Shown here piece after piece: positions 34,100 through 42,481 of a DNA stretch of 43,299 nucleotides. The stretch's first letter is position 1; each line of letters opens with the position of its first letter. Location of the stretch: assembly GCA_031265585.1 (NCBI GenBank), contig JAISCL010000103.1, forward strand, positions 1 through 43,299, in the 5' to 3' direction. The notes under the pieces were generated by a model, which did not search any database, had not been told where the DNA came from, and saw only the letters and a program-made list of their open reading frames with translations. The position numbers were made by a program, and so were the translations under genes. This DNA is from Tannerella sp. (lineage in GTDB: Bacteria; Bacteroidota; Bacteroidia; Bacteroidales; Tannerellaceae).

Positions 34100-34118
34100 T
34101 TCCGGACAGGCATACACA

Positions 34119-35354
34119 ATGAGAACTTTTATCTTTTCGCTGATCATAGCGCTTGCCGCAAACACGTACGCGGCAGGAAAAATTAAAATAACGGTACAGG
34201 CCGGGCCGTATGAGAGGGTTGACTGTGTTGTTTCGGCGGATGTGTCCGGTCTTCAACTCAAGGAATCGTCGGCGGTTGAGCTGTACGAAATGACCGGCAA
34301 GCAAAAAACGCCCGTACCCTGCCAGCTCCTGACCGAAAAAGGAAAGGCGCCGGTTTTATACTGGATCCTGGAAGGAAAGACCGGAGCCGGCGTCGCACGC
34401 ACTTTCTTTGCTGAAAAAATAAAGAAAAAGCCGGCCGGAGCATCCGCCATGAAAGTAGAGGATAATAAAAAGGCGCTGATTCTGAAGAAAGACGGCAAGA
34501 AGATCCTTCAGTACAACTATGCGCACGTGGAACCTCCCAAAGGAATCGATCCTTCTTACGGAAGAAGCGGTTTTATTCATCCCGCCTATTCACCGGAGGG
34601 GAACATCCTGACCGCCATACAGCCGAAAGACCATTATCATCATTACGGGATCTGGAATCCGTGGACAAAAATCCTGTATGACGGAAAAATGTATGACCTC
34701 TGGAATATCGGGGAAAAACAGGGAACCGTGAGGGCGAAAGAGATTGAAAACACCTGTAGCGGAGACATCTTCGCCGGATATACGGCCGGTTTGGATCATT
34801 TTATTTTTACGCCGGGGGAAGAAAAGGTGATCATGCACGAGTGGTGGAACATAAAAGCCTGGAACCTGTCCGGCGGGTTCCTTTGGGATTTTGAATCACA
34901 TCTCCATCCCTCCACCTCACTGCCCGTACTGTTAAAGGAATACCGCTATGCCGGTTTCGGATACCGGGCGACGGAAGACTGGACAAAGGAAAACTGTGAA
35001 ATGTTTACCTCCGAAGGCAAAACACGTCAGCAAATAGACGGTTCGACCGCCCGCTGGATTTATATTACCGGAGCTACAAAAACCGGCCGTTCCGGGCTGC
35101 TTTTTATGGGGCATCCGGAGAACTATAACGCACCGGAGCCGCTGCGCATCTGGGATGAAAATGCAAATGGCGGCAGGGGAGATGCGTTCATCAATTTTGC
35201 GCCTACCAAAAACAAAGACTGGGAGCTGAAGCCCGGAAATCAGTACCTGCTAAGATACCGGATCCTGTCATACGAAGGAGAGATGACAAAAGAAAAGGCC
35301 GACAGGTACTGGAATGACTTTGCACATCCTCCCGTAATTATCATTGACAACTAA
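34119..35354 (+). CDS. DUF6807 (PmoA-like) secreted protein, first copy
   Basis: This 411-residue exported protein has signal MRTFIFSLIIALAANTYAAG. The core has IHPAYSPEGNILTAIQPKDHYHHYGIWNPW, the His-rich family pattern, then HEWWNIKAW and GLLFMGHPENYNAPEPLRIW. The function is not established; members often sit in sugar-oxidoreductase operons. The chosen ATG (34119) is 19 nt after the preceding stop; the frame's upstream extension lies within the oxidoreductase gene. It has a paralogue immediately downstream. Confidence 0.82.
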   Translation: MRTFIFSLIIALAANTYAAGKIKITVQAGPYERVDCVVSADVSGLQLKESSAVELYEMTGKQKTPVPCQLLTEKGKAPVLYWILEGKTGAGVARTFFAEKIKKKPAGASAMKVEDNKKALILKKDGKKILQYNYAHVEPPKGIDPSYGRSGFIHPAYSPEGNILTAIQPKDHYHHYGIWNPWTKILYDGKMYDLWNIGEKQGTVRAKEIENTCSGDIFAGYTAGLDHFIFTPGEEKVIMHEWWNIKAWNLSGGFLWDFESHLHPSTSLPVLLKEYRYAGFGYRATEDWTKENCEMFTSEGKTRQQIDGSTARWIYITGATKTGRSGLLFMGHPENYNAPEPLRIWDENANGGRGDAFINFAPTKNKDWELKPGNQYLLRYRILSYEGEMTKEKADRYWNDFAHPPVIIIDN

Positions 35355-35382
35355 CTATAATCTCCTCATAAATTAAACGATT

Positions 35383-36273
35383 ATGAAATACTTATTAATT
35401 ACTCTATCTCTCGGCTTCTGCAGCCTGTACGCTCAGAAAGCGACTGTTTCCGCAACGCAAACGGGAAACCGGATTGATGTCACCATAGGAAACAGCTTTT
35501 TCACCAGTTACCATTTCCCGGACAATGAAAAATATCCCTTCTTTTATCCGGTAAACGGCCCTGTTTCCGGCGGCAGTGTGACCTCCATGCGGAATGGCGA
35601 ATATCCGCATCACAGTTCCCTGTTTTTCGCCTGTGACCGGGTCAATGGCGGAAACTACTGGCAGGAAGGGCTGGAGCGCGGCCGTATCATTTCAATCGGA
35701 GCGCGTATCCTGGAAGAAAAGGGAGAACGCGTGGTGATCGCGGATGAATGTATATGGAAGCGTCCGGACGCGGCATCTCCGATTATAGACAGGAGAAAAA
35801 TAACGGTCTCGGCCCCTTCCGCGAATAGCTATCAGATAGATTTTGACATTGAAATGGAAATGTTGATGGATGTGACGATCCTGAAAACAAACCATTCGCT
35901 GTTCAGCGCCCGCATAGACCCCGACTTAACCGTAAAACAGGGAGGGGTTATGATCAATTCGGAAGGGCTGGAAGGTGAAAAGGCTACCTTTGGAGCAGCA
36001 TCCCCGTGGATAGACTGCTACGGCGCCCGCAAAACAGGCGTGGAAGGAATCGTTATCATGCAACACCCGTCCAACAAATGGTATCCTTCTCCCTGGTTTA
36101 CGCGCGACTACGGTTTTATTTCTCCTACCCCCATGTTCTGGCCGGAAAACGACAAGGAAACACAGCTGAAAAAAGGGGAAGTCGTAAAACTCCGTTATCG
36201 TGTGCTGTTGCATGCAGGTGATACAAAACAGGCCGGCATTGCCGCTGAATTTGAAAAATATAAAAGTGAATAA
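35383..36273 (+). CDS. DUF6807 (PmoA-like) secreted protein, second copy
   Basis: The protein has 296 residues and signal MKYLLITLSLGFCSLYAQ. The core shares the layout of the upstream paralogue but is shorter: YPFFYPVNGPVSGGSVTSM, GEYPHHSSLFFACDRVNG, then GIVIMQHPSNKWYPSPWFTRDYGFISPTP. The paired His (PHH) matches HHYG in the first copy. It lacks about 100 N-terminal residues relative to the first copy. Its stop directly abuts the SDR start (TAA ATG). The function is unknown. Confidence 0.8.
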   Translation: MKYLLITLSLGFCSLYAQKATVSATQTGNRIDVTIGNSFFTSYHFPDNEKYPFFYPVNGPVSGGSVTSMRNGEYPHHSSLFFACDRVNGGNYWQEGLERGRIISIGARILEEKGERVVIADECIWKRPDAASPIIDRRKITVSAPSANSYQIDFDIEMEMLMDVTILKTNHSLFSARIDPDLTVKQGGVMINSEGLEGEKATFGAASPWIDCYGARKTGVEGIVIMQHPSNKWYPSPWFTRDYGFISPTPMFWPENDKETQLKKGEVVKLRYRVLLHAGDTKQAGIAAEFEKYKSE

Positions 36274-37080
36274 ATGAAGCTGGATCTAAAAGGCAAAGTG
36301 GCCGTCGTGACAGGCGGTACGGGAGTTCTGGGAGGCAGCATCTCCGCAAGTCTGGTAGAAAACGGAGTAAAAGTGGTACTGCTGGATATTGCGGACACAG
36401 CTCTGGAAAAGAAAACAAAGGAACTGGGAGCGTACGGAGACGTGACGGGATTAAATTGTAACGTATTGGATAAGGACAGCCTGGAAAATGCCAGGGAACA
36501 GATCCTCCGCCAATGGGGAAGCATTGATATCCTTATCAACGTAGCCGGAGGTAACCTCCCGGGAGCTACGCTGGCGGAAGACCAGACGGTTTTTGACATG
36601 AAGATAGAAGACTTCAACCGGGTGACGGATCTGAATATGAACGGCACCGTTTATCCGTGCCTCATCTTCGGTAAAGCGATGGCGGAAAAGGGAGAAGGAA
36701 GCATCATCAATATAGCTTCCATGGCGATCTATTCGGCCATCACAAGAGTGCCCGGCTATTCGGTGGCGAAGAGCGGAGTCGGCATTTTCACCAAATGGCT
36801 GGCTATGGAAATGGCGCTGAAGTTCAGCGAAAAGATCCGGGTAAATGCGCTGGCCCCGGGCTTTTTTATCGGGAACCAGAACCGTGCGGTACTGATAAAT
36901 CCGGACGGCAGCTATACGGAAAGAAGTAAAAAAGTACTGGCCCGCACGCCGATGAAGCGCTTCGGTGATATTACCGAACTGAACGGAATCGTCCATTTCC
37001 TGTGTTCGGAACAGGCAAGTTTCATTACCGGCGCCATTATCCCGGTAGACGGCGGTTTCAGTTCGTTCAGCGGAGTATAA
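36274..37080 (+). CDS. SDR-family D-mannonate oxidoreductase (fructuronate reductase)
   Basis: This 268-residue short-chain dehydrogenase has NAD site TGGTGVLG (13-20), NVAGG at about 89-93, and catalytic Ser149, Tyr162 and Lys166 (PGYSVAKSG). The C-terminus GAIIPVDGGFSSFSGV matches Bacteroidetes mannonate-type SDRs. It probably interconverts D-fructuronate and D-mannonate, the step before uxuA, which begins 13 nt downstream. This SDR is not homologous to the E. coli UxuB polyol dehydrogenase. Cytoplasmic. Confidence 0.85.
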   Translation: MKLDLKGKVAVVTGGTGVLGGSISASLVENGVKVVLLDIADTALEKKTKELGAYGDVTGLNCNVLDKDSLENAREQILRQWGSIDILINVAGGNLPGATLAEDQTVFDMKIEDFNRVTDLNMNGTVYPCLIFGKAMAEKGEGSIINIASMAIYSAITRVPGYSVAKSGVGIFTKWLAMEMALKFSEKIRVNALAPGFFIGNQNRAVLINPDGSYTERSKKVLARTPMKRFGDITELNGIVHFLCSEQASFITGAIIPVDGGFSSFSGV

Positions 37081-37093
37081 AACCGTACACCCG

Positions 37094-38314
37094 ATGGCAC
37101 TGGAAAAAACATGGCGATGGTTCGGAAAAAATGATTCCGTATCCCTGGCATATATTCAACAAATGGGCGTTGAGGGGATTGTAACGGCCCTGCATCAGAT
37201 AAATCCCGGTGAAATCTGGCCGGTGGACGAAATCCGTACCGTCAAAGCAGAGATCGAAAAGCATGACATGCGATGGAGCGTCGTGGAAAGTTTACCCGTT
37301 TCCGAAGGGATTAAAATACATGACGCCGGTTACCCCCGGCTGATAGAAAACTATAAACAGTCGCTAAAAAACCTGGGCGAGTGCGGCATCGACACGGTTT
37401 GCTATAACTTCATGCCGGTGCTGGACTGGGCGCGTACGGATCTGCATTTCAGGAACCGGCGCGGCGGCGAATCCATGCTCTTCGATTATCCGACATTCGC
37501 CGCATTCGATATCCATATCCTGAAACGGAAAAACGCTTCGGAAGACTATGACAACACCATCCTTCGCAAAGCAGAGGAGAGGATCGCCGCGATGACCGGT
37601 GAACAGAAAGAAGAACTGGCACATACGATCATCATTGTCACCCAGGCGTTCATTAACGGCGCGGTAGACAAAAACGCCCCGGACTACAGGCAGCAGTTCC
37701 TCCATTACCTGGAAACCTATCAGGATATCGGCAAAGAGGGATTAAGAAAAAACTTATCCGCCTTTTTAAACGATGTGATACCGGTGGCCGAAGAAGCGGG
37801 AATAAATTTATGTATCCATCCGGACGATCCTCCCTTTCCGTTATTGGGATTGCCCCGCATAGCCGGCACACTGGACGACTTGCTGTGGATTATCCGTCAG
37901 CACGACTCCCTGTCGAACGGCCTGACATTCTGCACCGGCTCCCTTTCCGGAAGGGAAGATAATGACCTGGTGGCAATGGCAAACGCATTATCTTCACAAA
38001 TTCATTTTGTACATTTAAGAAATACCGTATCTTTGCAGAACCGTAGCTTTTACGAATCCGATCACCTCCACGGGAGTGTAGACATGTATTCCGTTATAAA
38101 GGTCTTACTGGAAGAACAGGCCGGCAGAATCAGGAAAGGACGAAAAGACATACGCATGCCGTTCCGTCCCGATCACGGGATCCGCATCCTGGACGATTAC
38201 AGCCGGACGGCAAACCCGGGATATCCGCTCTATGGAAGGCTCAAGGGGCTGGCAGAAATAGACGGGATGCAGCAGGCGATCGGACGTATGATAAGCGGGC
38301 GCCCCCCCGGTTAA
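37094..38314 (+). CDS. uxuA: Mannonate dehydratase
   Basis: This 406-residue cytoplasmic enzyme dehydrates D-mannonate to 2-keto-3-deoxy-D-gluconate in hexuronate breakdown. It has a TIM barrel with WRWFGKND, GVEGIVTALHQ, CYNFMPVLDWARTDL, the metal-site NLCIHPDDPPFPLLGLPRI, FCTGSLSG, IHFVHLRN and PFRPDHGIRILDD. Metal ligands are the conserved Cys, His and Asp residues in those motifs. The length is normal. Neither uxaC nor KDG kinase/aldolase is in the window, so those steps must lie elsewhere. Confidence 0.95.
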   Translation: MALEKTWRWFGKNDSVSLAYIQQMGVEGIVTALHQINPGEIWPVDEIRTVKAEIEKHDMRWSVVESLPVSEGIKIHDAGYPRLIENYKQSLKNLGECGIDTVCYNFMPVLDWARTDLHFRNRRGGESMLFDYPTFAAFDIHILKRKNASEDYDNTILRKAEERIAAMTGEQKEELAHTIIIVTQAFINGAVDKNAPDYRQQFLHYLETYQDIGKEGLRKNLSAFLNDVIPVAEEAGINLCIHPDDPPFPLLGLPRIAGTLDDLLWIIRQHDSLSNGLTFCTGSLSGREDNDLVAMANALSSQIHFVHLRNTVSLQNRSFYESDHLHGSVDMYSVIKVLLEEQAGRIRKGRKDIRMPFRPDHGIRILDDYSRTANPGYPLYGRLKGLAEIDGMQQAIGRMISGRPPG

Positions 38315-38349
38315 AAATGTTTGAGAAGCAACTATTAATACAAATAACT

Positions 38350-39744
38350 ATGAAGTACTGTTTTTTTGCCCTTGCCGGCCTGTTTTTACTGAATGTATCC
38401 TGTACAATGAAAAAATCTTCCGGTTCCAGCCAAAGCGAAAGCGAAGTAAAGCTGATTACACTCGATCCCGGACATTTCCATGCCGCACTGGTACAGAAAA
38501 CGTCCTACCCCGGTGTTAGCCGGGATGTATATGTCTATTCCCCCGGAGGCGCCGACCTGGAAGAACATCTAAAAAAAATCGAAGGATATAATACCCGGCC
38601 CGGCGATCCGACCGACTGGAACGGGATTGTATATACCGGAGCCGACTTCCTGGACAGGATGCTGGCTGAAAAGAAAGGAAACGTAATGGTAACAGCCGGC
38701 AATAACGGGAAAAAAACAGCGTATATCCGGCAGACGCTTTCGGCCGGCATAAACGTTCTCGCCGACAAGCCGATGGCGATCAATACCCCGGACTTTGAGC
38801 AACTGAAGGAATGTTTCCGCATCGCGGAACAGAAAGGCCTGCTGCTTTATGACATTATGACCGAACGTTTCGAAATAACCACGATGCTGCAAAAAGAATT
38901 TTCCCGCCTTCCCGCCCTGTATGGCGAACAGCAGAAAGGCACACCCGAAGACCCGGGGATCGTAAAGGAAAGTGTTCATCACTTCTTCAAAACCGTATCC
39001 GGCAAGCCGCTCATCCGCCCGGCATGGTTCTTCGACGTCAATCAGCAGGGTGAAGGAGTGGTGGACGTGACCACCCACCTGGTAGACCTTGTCCAGTGGG
39101 AATGTTTTCCGGAACAAAGCATCGATTATCGGACGGACATCGAACTGCTGGACGCCAGCCACTGGACAACCGCCCTGTCTGCCGCCCAGTTCAGAGAAGC
39201 AACCGGACTGGAAACGTATCCGGACTACCTGAAGCAGGCCGTCTCCAACGACACTTTATATGTATACGCCAATGGAGATATCTATTATAAAATACGCGGA
39301 GTCAACGCCAAAGTATCCGTGATCTGGAATTACACCTATCCCGAAGGCGGAGGCGATACGCATTACTCCATCATGAAAGGCAGCAACGCCCACCTGATTA
39401 TCGAACAGGGAAAAGAACAGAATTACAAGCCGGCCCTGTTCATCAAAGCGATCCGTCCGGATACGGAAGCCTTTGAAAAGGAACTGCAAAACGCCCTGAA
39501 AACAGTCGCCGCCAAATACCCCGGCATAGACCTGAAAAAAACAGAAAAAGACAAATGGGAAGTTCTCGTCCCGGCCAGCTACCACAACGGCCACGAAGCC
39601 CATTTCGGACAGGTCACCGAAAACTTCCTGAAATATCTGAAAGAAGGTTCCCTGCCCGCCTGGGAAATCCCCAACATGATCGCCAAATATTACGTAACAA
39701 CAAAAGCGCTGGAACTGGCCAAATCAAAATCAAAATCAAACTGA
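38350..39744 (+). CDS. Gfo/Idh/MocA oxidoreductase, lipoprotein
   Basis: This 464-residue exported protein has signal MKYCFFALAGLFLLNVSC with the lipid Cys at 18. The frame is open 33 bp upstream, but this ATG gives the signal peptide. The Rossmann-like region starts at KLITLDPGHFHAALV; the usual GxGxxG is replaced by DPGHFH, which is characteristic of a subfamily with a large C-terminal domain. NVLADKPMAI holds the conserved Lys-Pro. The C-terminal domain has VDVTTHLVDLVQWECFP. It is the last gene of the operon. An oxidoreductive step on the outer-membrane face is inferred. The substrate is unknown. Confidence 0.85.
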   Translation: MKYCFFALAGLFLLNVSCTMKKSSGSSQSESEVKLITLDPGHFHAALVQKTSYPGVSRDVYVYSPGGADLEEHLKKIEGYNTRPGDPTDWNGIVYTGADFLDRMLAEKKGNVMVTAGNNGKKTAYIRQTLSAGINVLADKPMAINTPDFEQLKECFRIAEQKGLLLYDIMTERFEITTMLQKEFSRLPALYGEQQKGTPEDPGIVKESVHHFFKTVSGKPLIRPAWFFDVNQQGEGVVDVTTHLVDLVQWECFPEQSIDYRTDIELLDASHWTTALSAAQFREATGLETYPDYLKQAVSNDTLYVYANGDIYYKIRGVNAKVSVIWNYTYPEGGGDTHYSIMKGSNAHLIIEQGKEQNYKPALFIKAIRPDTEAFEKELQNALKTVAAKYPGIDLKKTEKDKWEVLVPASYHNGHEAHFGQVTENFLKYLKEGSLPAWEIPNMIAKYYVTTKALELAKSKSKSN

Positions 39745-39943
39745 ACAGCAACGCCGGCAAATAAGAGGCCAACGCATCGAAAGGCGTCCGGTTTGGATCC
39801 TCCGTGCAAGCGGAGTGCAAAGAGGAGGTCACCAAAAGTCAGGGTGTCCTTGATAATTGAAAGGACCGTATCATGAAGCGTCCTGAATGAACCTTATTTT
39901 CAAAAGTTCCCTTCTATATTGCAATCCAAAATACAAAGTAATA

Positions 39944-40177
39944 TTATTGACTGTTTCGATCTATTTCAAAACAAAGTATTGTCTTTGCCGTCGAAGTTGA
40001 AAAGGAAACAGGTTCTGCCGGGAGGCAATCTGTCAGTAATAAACTTCCCGTGTTACGCTGTAACCTGTGTTCGGGAGAGAGATCATTAACATCACAAAGG
40101 CATTCCTTTTTATTTTCTTTACAAAGTGCAAATCTAAGGTATGGGGAATAACAGGTGAGCAGTGCACGTTTTTCCAT
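39944..40177 (-). CDS. Small hypothetical ORF
   Basis: This 77-residue frame begins MEKRALLTCYSPYLRF and contains three Cys in its first half. It has no signal, membrane helix or known motif. No ribosome-binding site is seen. It lies just downstream, on the minus strand, of repeat copy C, so it could be part of that mobile or repeated segment. Low certainty that it is a gene. Confidence 0.25.
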   Translation of the reverse strand: MEKRALLTCYSPYLRFALCKENKKECLCDVNDLSPEHRLQRNTGSLLLTDCLPAEPVSFSTSTAKTILCFEIDRNSQ

Positions 40178-40200
40178 TGACAGGGTTCTCCTGACGGGGT

Positions 40201-40309
40201 ATGTACGAAACCATCCCGCACGCAGTATAATAACAGGATCGAAAAAGCCCGCTTTTCCTTTGCCGGAATCGCGGGACTGTTATGCCGTGCCTGATATGGT
40301 TTTGTGCAT
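40201..40309. repeat. Inverted pair of dispersed ~30-bp repeats (copies C and D)
   Basis: Copy C (40201-40230, minus strand) reads TTATACTGCGTGCGGGAT then GGTTTCGTACAT. Copy D (40280-40309, plus) is more diverged: TTATGCCGTGCCTGATAT then GGTTTTGTGCAT. They face away from each other round a 49-bp centre, giving a 109-bp imperfect inverted repeat like a small MITE. No target-site duplication is evident. Confidence 0.55.
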
Positions 40310-40322
40310 TCCCCGAACAAAA

Positions 40323-40406
40323 CGGGAACTCCCCCCAGGAAAATGGGGACTTCTCCAACGAAGCGGGGACTTCCCCGAATGAGTTGGAGGTTCTCAAACA
40401 ACGCAC
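40323..40406. repeat. Tandem array of four ~21-bp units with palindromic cores
   Basis: Units carry GGGAACTCCCC, GGGGACTTCTCC, GGGGACTTCCCC and a diverged TTGGAGGTTCTCAA. The period is 20-21 bp. It begins 14 bp after repeat copy D in the same relative order as copy A and the array at 6968. Read as protein it gives 7-residue repeats (NGNSPQE, NGDFSNE, AGTSPNE), but frames on both strands are open, so coding is not proven. Confidence 0.7.
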
Positions 40407-40419
40407 AAAAAATTGAAAC

Positions 40420-41202
40420 TTAAAGCTCCCGGATCCAGATATTCCGGAAACTGACCGGCTTACTCGGATCGCCATGACTTTGCAGGATGAGAGGGCCGGG
40501 ACCGTGCTTTTCCACACGGGGGAATCCGATATACTCCGTCGTCCCGACGATCGCCGTATGATTCTGCACCACAATGCCGTTATGGATCACCGTTACAGTC
40601 GGAGGAACGCGATAGGTGCCGTCTTCTTTAAATACAGGCGCCGTATATATAACATCGTATACGTTCCACTCGCCCGGCTTGCGCATGGAATTGACCAGCG
40701 GCCGCGACTGCTTGTAGATACTCCCGGCCTGCCCGTTCGAATAGGTTTCATTCTGATAACTGTCCAGCACCTGCAATTCATATTTCCCCTGCAGGAAGAT
40801 GCCGCTGTTTCCCCGCGCCTGGCTCTCGCCTGCGATATCGACCGGCACACACCATTCAATATGCAGCTGGAAATTCTCAAATTCCTGTTTCGTCCGGATA
40901 TCTCCATGCTTTTTATCAACCGTGAAGGTACCGTCGCTGTTCACCGTCCATCCGGCCGCGCCTTTTGATCCGGCGCTCTCCCATGCCGACAGATCCTTCC
41001 CGTCAAACAAAACAATCGCGTCCGACGGCGCGGAATTTGTTTTTATATCTCCGGGAGTTATAACGTCCGGTTGAGGCAGCCAGAACTCGGACATGCCGGG
41101 TCTCATTTTTTCGGGTTCGGGATAAGTCTTTTGAGCAAATGATGACAAGCAGGTAAAAGACAGAACAAAAACCGTTACTGATTTTAAAACTTTGTTTTCC
41201 AT
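40420..41202 (-). CDS. DUF1080 / 3-keto-disaccharide hydrolase family protein
   Basis: This 260-residue secreted protein has signal MENKVLKSVTVFVLSFTCLSSFAQ. The jelly-roll DUF1080 domain has IVLFDGKDLSAWE, FENFQLHIEWCVP, GNSGIFLQGKYELQVLDS, PGEWNVYDVIYTAP and FRNIWIREL, the complete family pattern. Family members hydrolyse 3-keto-glycosides made by Gfo/Idh/MocA oxidases. It is 43 nt downstream of the FkbM gene and may be cotranscribed. Two exported Gfo/Idh/MocA proteins lie in the operon on the other strand. Confidence 0.88.
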   Translation of the reverse strand: MENKVLKSVTVFVLSFTCLSSFAQKTYPEPEKMRPGMSEFWLPQPDVITPGDIKTNSAPSDAIVLFDGKDLSAWESAGSKGAAGWTVNSDGTFTVDKKHGDIRTKQEFENFQLHIEWCVPVDIAGESQARGNSGIFLQGKYELQVLDSYQNETYSNGQAGSIYKQSRPLVNSMRKPGEWNVYDVIYTAPVFKEDGTYRVPPTVTVIHNGIVVQNHTAIVGTTEYIGFPRVEKHGPGPLILQSHGDPSKPVSFRNIWIREL

Positions 41203-41245
41203 AATAAAATAATTTTTATGTGAATAAATAAAACTTAAAAGCCTG

Positions 41246-42346
41246 TTATATAATAGCGTACAGTACCGCATCGATCGCTATTTTTTTATGAACCCGGAAA
41301 TGAAACGTATATTCCGGCACAATTTCCTTAATATATGCGGGAATATCAACCAAATCGCGCTCCCGGTGGTAAATGCTGATGCCGAGAACGGGTCTGTTCC
41401 TCCGGATCGTCTGTTCCGCGCCTTTCAGGGCCATCAGTTCCACGCCTTCCACATCCATTTTCAGATACGTAACGGGACGGTCGCCCGCTATACGGTCAAC
41501 CGTATCTACTTCGATCGAACAGTCTGCATGTTCCGAAATCATTGAAAGCATGCTTCCCTTTTCCTGAAAAGGCAACCTCCCGGCAAAACCGTAGATCCCC
41601 CGGTTCACGATCTCCGTACGGGCGAGTTTTTCCTCCCTGACAAACGTCTTCAACTGCTCATAATTCGCCCGGTCAGGCTCTACTGCCCAGATATGACGGT
41701 AGGAACCGCCCGTCGCCCTTAAAAAATCCGCAACCGTATCGCCCGTGAACGCACCGCAATCAAAGTAGGATTCATGACCGGAAAGCTCAAATACGCCCTC
41801 CGGAAAATACTGATTCCTGTCAAATACCGGAGGAAGATATTTCATATCCTGCCGGGTTTTACTCAGCAAATAAGCGACAAGCGAATCTTTCGAACGCTGA
41901 TCCTGCATATTCTCATACAAATCCTCCAGAAACGCCCTGTTCCTGCGGACAAAGGAGAGATCAATCGCCTCCATGTCAAATATCTCCGAGAGATACGCCA
42001 CCTGTTTCACATGCTTGAATTTAGCCGCTATGGCGGAACTGCGCCCGTATCCCTTTACAAATCCAATGATCACATTATAGGACGGAAACCGCTCATCAAG
42101 CGCCTCCGGGCCAAACGTTTCCGCCTCTTTCAACAAAACGGTAGACGCCGTCATCAGCGGGGCGTCTTCATCATGCACCACTCCCGCCACCGGTATCTGA
42201 TTACAGGATAACTTCCTCACAATCTGATCTGCCACATCCGCCGCCGCCCCGTATAAAACAACAGGAATCCCCGACTCCCGGAGGCTTTCCAGAACCGCCC
42301 TGTCACGGGGAGTCTCATCTGTTTCAAACAATGTATTAAAATCCAT
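41246..42346 (-). CDS. FkbM-family methyltransferase
   Basis: This 366-residue cytoplasmic protein has an N-terminal alpha/beta region (IPVVLYGAAADVADQIVRKL, NAD-binding-like) followed by the SAM methyltransferase domain: ESYFDCGAFTGDTVADFL, WAVEPDRANYEQL, and TYLKMDVEGVELMALKGAEQTI, the FkbM signature. It may O-methylate a sugar or other small molecule. The promoter at 42382-42412 is strong. The link to the adjacent DUF1080 gene is unclear. Confidence 0.88.
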   Translation of the reverse strand: MDFNTLFETDETPRDRAVLESLRESGIPVVLYGAAADVADQIVRKLSCNQIPVAGVVHDEDAPLMTASTVLLKEAETFGPEALDERFPSYNVIIGFVKGYGRSSAIAAKFKHVKQVAYLSEIFDMEAIDLSFVRRNRAFLEDLYENMQDQRSKDSLVAYLLSKTRQDMKYLPPVFDRNQYFPEGVFELSGHESYFDCGAFTGDTVADFLRATGGSYRHIWAVEPDRANYEQLKTFVREEKLARTEIVNRGIYGFAGRLPFQEKGSMLSMISEHADCSIEVDTVDRIAGDRPVTYLKMDVEGVELMALKGAEQTIRRNRPVLGISIYHRERDLVDIPAYIKEIVPEYTFHFRVHKKIAIDAVLYAII

Positions 42347-42381
42347 TTGTCTTCTTATTGCATTTATACGATATCAACGCG

Positions 42382-42412
42382 CAAAGATAATGTAAGTTAC
42401 GGGTAATCCAAA
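42382..42412 (-). promoter_or_regulatory. Promoter of the FkbM gene (TTTG-N19-TATCTTTG)
   Basis: On the minus strand TTTG (42409-42412) is followed after 19 bp by TATCTTTG (42382-42389), a full match with ideal spacing. The leader is about 30 nt. Confidence 0.75.
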
Positions 42413-42481
42413 ACAGGAAAGCATCTTTTTTTACACGATCGGGACAGATCCCGTTCAACTCATTTTATCTTCAAATAGACA

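Larger units (their letters stand above)
39745..40419. other. 675-bp gap holding repeats and structured segments
   Basis: No firm gene is seen. Hairpins occur at about 39799-39813 (CTCCG with CGGAG) and 39846-39866 (GTCCTT with AAGGAC). A minus-strand ORF of 77 residues (39944-40177, starting MEKRALLTCYSP) follows the copy at 40201 and may be real but has no recognised relatives. Repeat copies lie at 40201 and 40280, and a tandem array at 40323. A 44-codon plus-strand frame (40282-40416) also runs through the array. Confidence 0.45.

Noticed and set aside
40134-40574. 146-residue minus-strand ORF across the array
   Set aside because: It spans repeats and the end of the DUF1080 gene in a shadow frame and lacks any domain.
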